A stretch of DNA of 64,000 bases from Coffea arabica. Taxonomy: Eukaryota > Streptophyta > Magnoliopsida > Gentianales > Rubiaceae. Shown piece after piece: positions 60,939 through 64,000 of the stretch. The notes under the pieces are model-generated. The model was given only the letters and a program-made list of their open reading frames with translations. It made no database searches and was not told where the DNA came from. The translations under genes were made by a program, and so were the position numbers. How positions within the stretch are numbered: position 1 is the stretch's first letter; every line of letters begins with the position of its first letter. The stretch is from positions 20,850,001 to 20,914,000 of the forward strand of contig NC_092312.1 in assembly GCF_036785885.1 (NCBI RefSeq), read 5' to 3'.

Positions 60939-61726
60939 CTGATGATAATATTGGGTAGAGGAATGCCGGTCAGCTGCGCACCCACACCATGCATCATTTT
61001 GTCCAAAAAGTAGAGATCACTATTGCGGAGCTCCCGTTTTCCACTTTTTTTTGGTACCACATTGAAGGCAAACAGGTAGAAGATTATGTGGTACCTATGC
61101 TCGAATGAATCGGCGTAAACTGTAAGCTTCTTCGCAGTTCCTCTCTCTCTATACTGGCCCTTGAGGCGTCCAACCGCCTCTCCCACCTGCCAAGGGTCTC
61201 GCGCCTTGAACTCCTTCGTCAATTTGATATCTTGTCCTTCGTCTTTAAGTTTGACGAACTGTCCCAGTGTATCCCGAGTAAGAGCCACTCTCTTGCCTCG
61301 AACCCACGAGACGATGACATTGCCACTGTGGCTTTCTTTGTTTTCCACGTTGGCATAGAACTCCCGGACCAAGGTTGGGTAGTAATGCTTGGGAAGTTGT
61401 AAGATGTTCTCCCAACCAAGGCGCTTGAATGCTGTGGAGATGTGGTAGTGTGCATCCACTTCCGGTGCCAAGTGCTTCTCGATGATAATCTCCTTGTCTA
61501 AGCCGAATTCATACCATATTTGGTTTTCAAGCGAGGTGAATCGAGTGGTATCGTAGTCCGGAGGTGGCTCGTCACGGCTAGTAGACGCGGTCTTCCGGCG
61601 AGAGCGAGGTGGCGGCTCTGGTGACGGAGATTCCTCTTCAGGTGACTCCTCATGCAAGGAAGGTGTGTGTTCCTCTGTCGACGAAAATGGAGGTGTCGGT
61701 GCTCTAGACCTTCTTGTGCGAGCCAT
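60926..61726 (-). CDS. 'Putative plant transposon protein' domain protein inside the MULE
   Basis: An ORF of 266 residues from ATG at 61726 (MARTRRSRAPTPPF). The first ~75 residues are Pro/Ser/Glu-rich. Then come TRFTSLENQIWYEFGLDKEI, YHISTAFKRLGWENIL, YPTLVREFYANV and GKRVALTRDTLGQFVKL, the pattern of the widespread domain annotated as putative plant transposon protein, common beside plant mobile elements. It ends inside the membrane-free segment NSDLYFLDKMMHGVGAQLTG. Its biochemical role is unknown. The frame is open a further 11 codons upstream to 61759, but without family support. Confidence 0.65.
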   Translation of the reverse strand: MARTRRSRAPTPPFSSTEEHTPSLHEESPEEESPSPEPPPRSRRKTASTSRDEPPPDYDTTRFTSLENQIWYEFGLDKEIIIEKHLAPEVDAHYHISTAFKRLGWENILQLPKHYYPTLVREFYANVENKESHSGNVIVSWVRGKRVALTRDTLGQFVKLKDEGQDIKLTKEFKARDPWQVGEAVGRLKGQYRERGTAKKLTVYADSFEHRYHIIFYLFAFNVVPKKSGKRELRNSDLYFLDKMMHGVGAQLTGIPLPNIIISYRP

Positions 61727-61759
61727 AATACCTATACCAAAAGCAAGATGAACGTTCAT

Positions 61760-62798
61760 TAGAAATCGTAGAAACTTGCTCGCACGTATTAAATAAGAAT
61801 TTAAAAAAATTTCGGCAGAATTTCCTCTTGAAAAAGAGCTAAACTACCTGCCAACATTTACCAAAAATTCAAGCAATAAATCTACGTAAGACCTCACAAA
61901 TACAATTCTCACATTGAGAATGAATATTACCAACAAGGTTGTCATGATACGCTAAATACTTCCAATACTTTGACAATTAAAACCATTTGTAAGATTGGAA
62001 TAAAATTTGAAAGTCAAGTAGACTATCAATGACACTATGCTATAACATTAAGCTTCCCCAAACATCAATTCATCGCAGCGTCTTACATCAGGCTTACGAA
62101 AAACATCTTCAATTCAAACAATTCTCAACTTTTGGCACTTTCCTTCAAACCAATACATAACTACCCACTATACTTACCACAATTTATCATCAATTTGCAT
62201 AAAGATGCACTTATTTCAAGCAAACAAATGCAAATTATACACGAAAATAAGAAATTGCAAACAAAAGTCTAGTGTGCTTTCATGAGAAAAATTATAAAAT
62301 TTGTCACCATATTAACAAATTTCTCAAATCTAAGCTAACAACCATAACTAAATGTATATATTATCACAATGTAACACAATTGTATCAAGAAATTTCAACA
62401 TATAAGCTTTTATCACAATTACTCAAAAACTAAAAAAATTATGCAAAAATAGGAATTATAAAATCTCAAAAGAAATTGCAAATTGTTACCTCAAATGTAA
62501 AGGAGGATGCTGGAGGATGATAATGATGAAAAATGAGGGAGACACAAGTCCAATTTTACCCACAAATAAAACAAATTCCGTGCGGCCCAAAATTGCCTTT
62601 TTAATATCAAAATCCACTTTTGATGATGTTTTGTGGTGAAATAGCTTACGGTTTATGATCATACAAGGGTTAGGGAGGTGTTTATGGTGAAGGATTGGAG
62701 ATTTGATAGACTAAATAGAAGATTGGAGAAAAGGGGGTAGGGTTTCGGTGAGAAGAGGGAAGAAATATTTGAAAAGTGCAGAAACGAACCCTCGTTTC
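61760..62798. other. AT-rich interior of the MULE
   Basis: No ORF of interest. It holds a 34-base patch at 62063-62096 that is made of two pieces also found elsewhere in the element. Confidence 0.5.
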
Positions 62799-62802
62799 TG
62801 CT

Positions 62803-63016
62803 TTATCCGCGAACAAATCCGAGGTCGTATCTGTTCTTGTAGTCCTCGGATCCTACATGGCTCGGATCCACAACTGTTGAAGTTTATCCGAGGTCTCGGA
62901 TCCAACTGGAACTTGAATGATCCGAGCTCGGATCTCCTGTTTTAATTTTTTGCGCTTCAAACGATCCGCGGTCGGATCCTTCTGGGTTTTATAGGATACG
63001 AGCTCGGATCATCACA
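62803..63016. repeat. Inner inverted-repeat block of the MULE, right
   Basis: Reverse-complement partner of 58103-58307. Confidence 0.92.
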
Positions 63017-63319
63017 ATTCTGCACTAATTACACCAACTGCAATTTTCCAAACATTTTCTCCCTTTTCCGACTAATTCCAAATAAGCTACAAAACTCACC
63101 AATTTTTTGAATCCACCAATCGCTATTTTAAATGCAAAAAATGATTATTGTTAGTCTCACTGTTGTCGAGTGAAATGAAATTCACACAACTTTACAGCCA
63201 AGAAATCATAACTGTGACATATTTAGTGGTAGTGACTTTTAAATATTTACTAAAGTTAAGAAGTCCAAATACGTATTAATCAAACGTCAAAAAGAATTAA
63301 GGAAATGAGTGGTTGTAGA

Positions 63320-63511
63320 CCTCGCATTTAGGAAATGCGAGGTCTATATGACCTCGCATTTAGCAAATGCGAGGTACGCATGACCTCGCATTTACTAAAT
63401 GCGAGGTACGCTTCTTTTTTTTTTTTTTTAATTTCGGTTGGCTCAAAATTCATGTCAACTTCGCATTTAGCAAATGCGAGCTCAAGGAGCTCGCATTTAC
63501 TAAATGCGAAG
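63320..63511. repeat. Right palindrome array of the MULE (5 units)
   Basis: Units at 63320-63342, 63352-63374, 63384-63406, 63460-63481 and 63489-63511. Unit order and the T-rich spacer mirror the left array. Confidence 0.95.
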
Positions 63512-63592
63512 ATCCCCAACATAGAAAACGATACACAAAACGCCCCCTTTGTAGAATTTTTTTAAATTTCATCATATTTTTAGAAATTTCTC

Positions 63593-63602
63593 GTGAAAAT
63601 GA
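63593..63602. repeat. 10-bp target-site duplication, right
   Basis: GTGAAAATGA, identical to 57447-57456. Confidence 0.9.
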
Positions 63603-64000
63603 GTTGCTTGTTTAAGTTACCAACTTGTAGGATAACTTGTGGCACTTGCTTCGGCCTTCGTTGACGTTGTATAAACAAACTAGAGGTATCTCGGCCGTGC
63701 TGTGCGTCAGCCTTGGCCCCCTTCATAACTTAATTGAACATATAACAGCAAAACTTTTTGGTACACAATAGACAAAAACACGAGAAAAATTAAACATCAA
63801 AAGAAATTCCATCTCTGAAGTTAGCTCTTCTAAATCAAGGAAACAATAAACATAGCATCTATTAAATCCATAACTGATCTTGAAGTTAATGAAGGCAAGC
63901 AATGAAACAGGTGCACAGTTGAATACAATTGGGAAGGAAGAAATCTGATTTTTCTGTGCAACTTTTAGAAACAATTTATAAAGAAATAAAAAAAAGAGAC
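63603..64000. other. Flank right of the MULE
   Basis: Before the insertion this joined the DMP upstream region. No gene is recognised before the window ends. Confidence 0.4.

Larger units (their letters stand above)
57457..63592. mobile_element. Mutator-like element (MULE), 6.1 kb, with palindrome-rich arms
   Basis: Terminal sequences GAGAAAATTCTTATTTTGTG and, reversed, GAGAAATTTCTAAAAATATG are similar inverted repeats, continuing through TGATGAAA and CTACAAAGGGGG. A perfect 10-bp duplication GTGAAAATGA flanks the element; 9-11 bp is the Mutator hallmark. Each arm of about 0.8 kb has an outer set of CTCGCATTTnnnAAATGCGAG palindromes and an inner ~205-bp block rich in GATCCGAG. Between the arms lie two convergent ORFs, but no DDE transposase domain was seen, so the element is likely non-autonomous. 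Confidence 0.88.

Noticed and set aside
63328-63615. ORFs with repeated LLNA / FSKCEV peptides
   Set aside because: They are translations of the CTCGCATTT palindromes in the MULE arm in several frames, not proteins under selection.

Overview
The window is nuclear DNA of a flowering plant. It is AT-rich, its genes are split by GT-AG introns, and the spaces between genes are full of plant transposons. The proteins have the make-up of eudicot families (PORR, POLLUX/DMI1, JAZ, BASS1, DMP, ATL, GLYI4-like). A woody asterid is a reasonable guess, but the sequence does not settle the species. Exon structures below were built by hand from splice signals, reading phase and remembered family sequences; no transcript evidence was available.

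Layout. 1-339: the 3' end of a PORR-domain organelle RNA-binding gene (+). 2663-5497: a 2.8 kb solo LTR with a perfect 5-bp target duplication. 5.5-12.7 kb: non-coding spacer with microsatellites. 12785-14620: a three-exon GLYI4/7-like glyoxalase-family gene (+). 16.7-18.15 kb: a composite of hAT-type MITEs and a duplicated flank. 19219-28158: a twelve-exon POLLUX/DMI1 nuclear ion-channel gene (-) with MITEs in its introns. 29.0-30.6 kb: two ~706-bp hAT MITEs. About 31.1 kb: a tRNA-derived SINE candidate. 31759-32871: a five-exon JAZ repressor gene (-). 34.5-43.3 kb: a duplicated RING-H2 (ATL) gene, with a dead copy at 34.6 kb and an intact copy at 42.9 kb, separated by a 6.3 kb decayed hAT transposon that itself carries a Tourist-like MITE. 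44480-48760: a seven-exon BASS1 plastid transporter gene (-). 51043-55762: a four-exon RBM22/ECM2-like CCCH+RRM splicing factor gene (+). 56525-57190: an intronless DMP membrane protein gene (-). 57457-63592: a Mutator-like element with a perfect 10-bp target duplication, palindrome-studded terminal arms and two convergent ORFs.

The host genes do not form a pathway cluster; their order looks like ordinary plant synteny. Two of them touch plant signalling: POLLUX (nuclear calcium signalling in root symbiosis) and JAZ (jasmonate repression). Most of the unusual structure lies in the mobile DNA, above all the palindrome-rich Mutator element next to the DMP gene.
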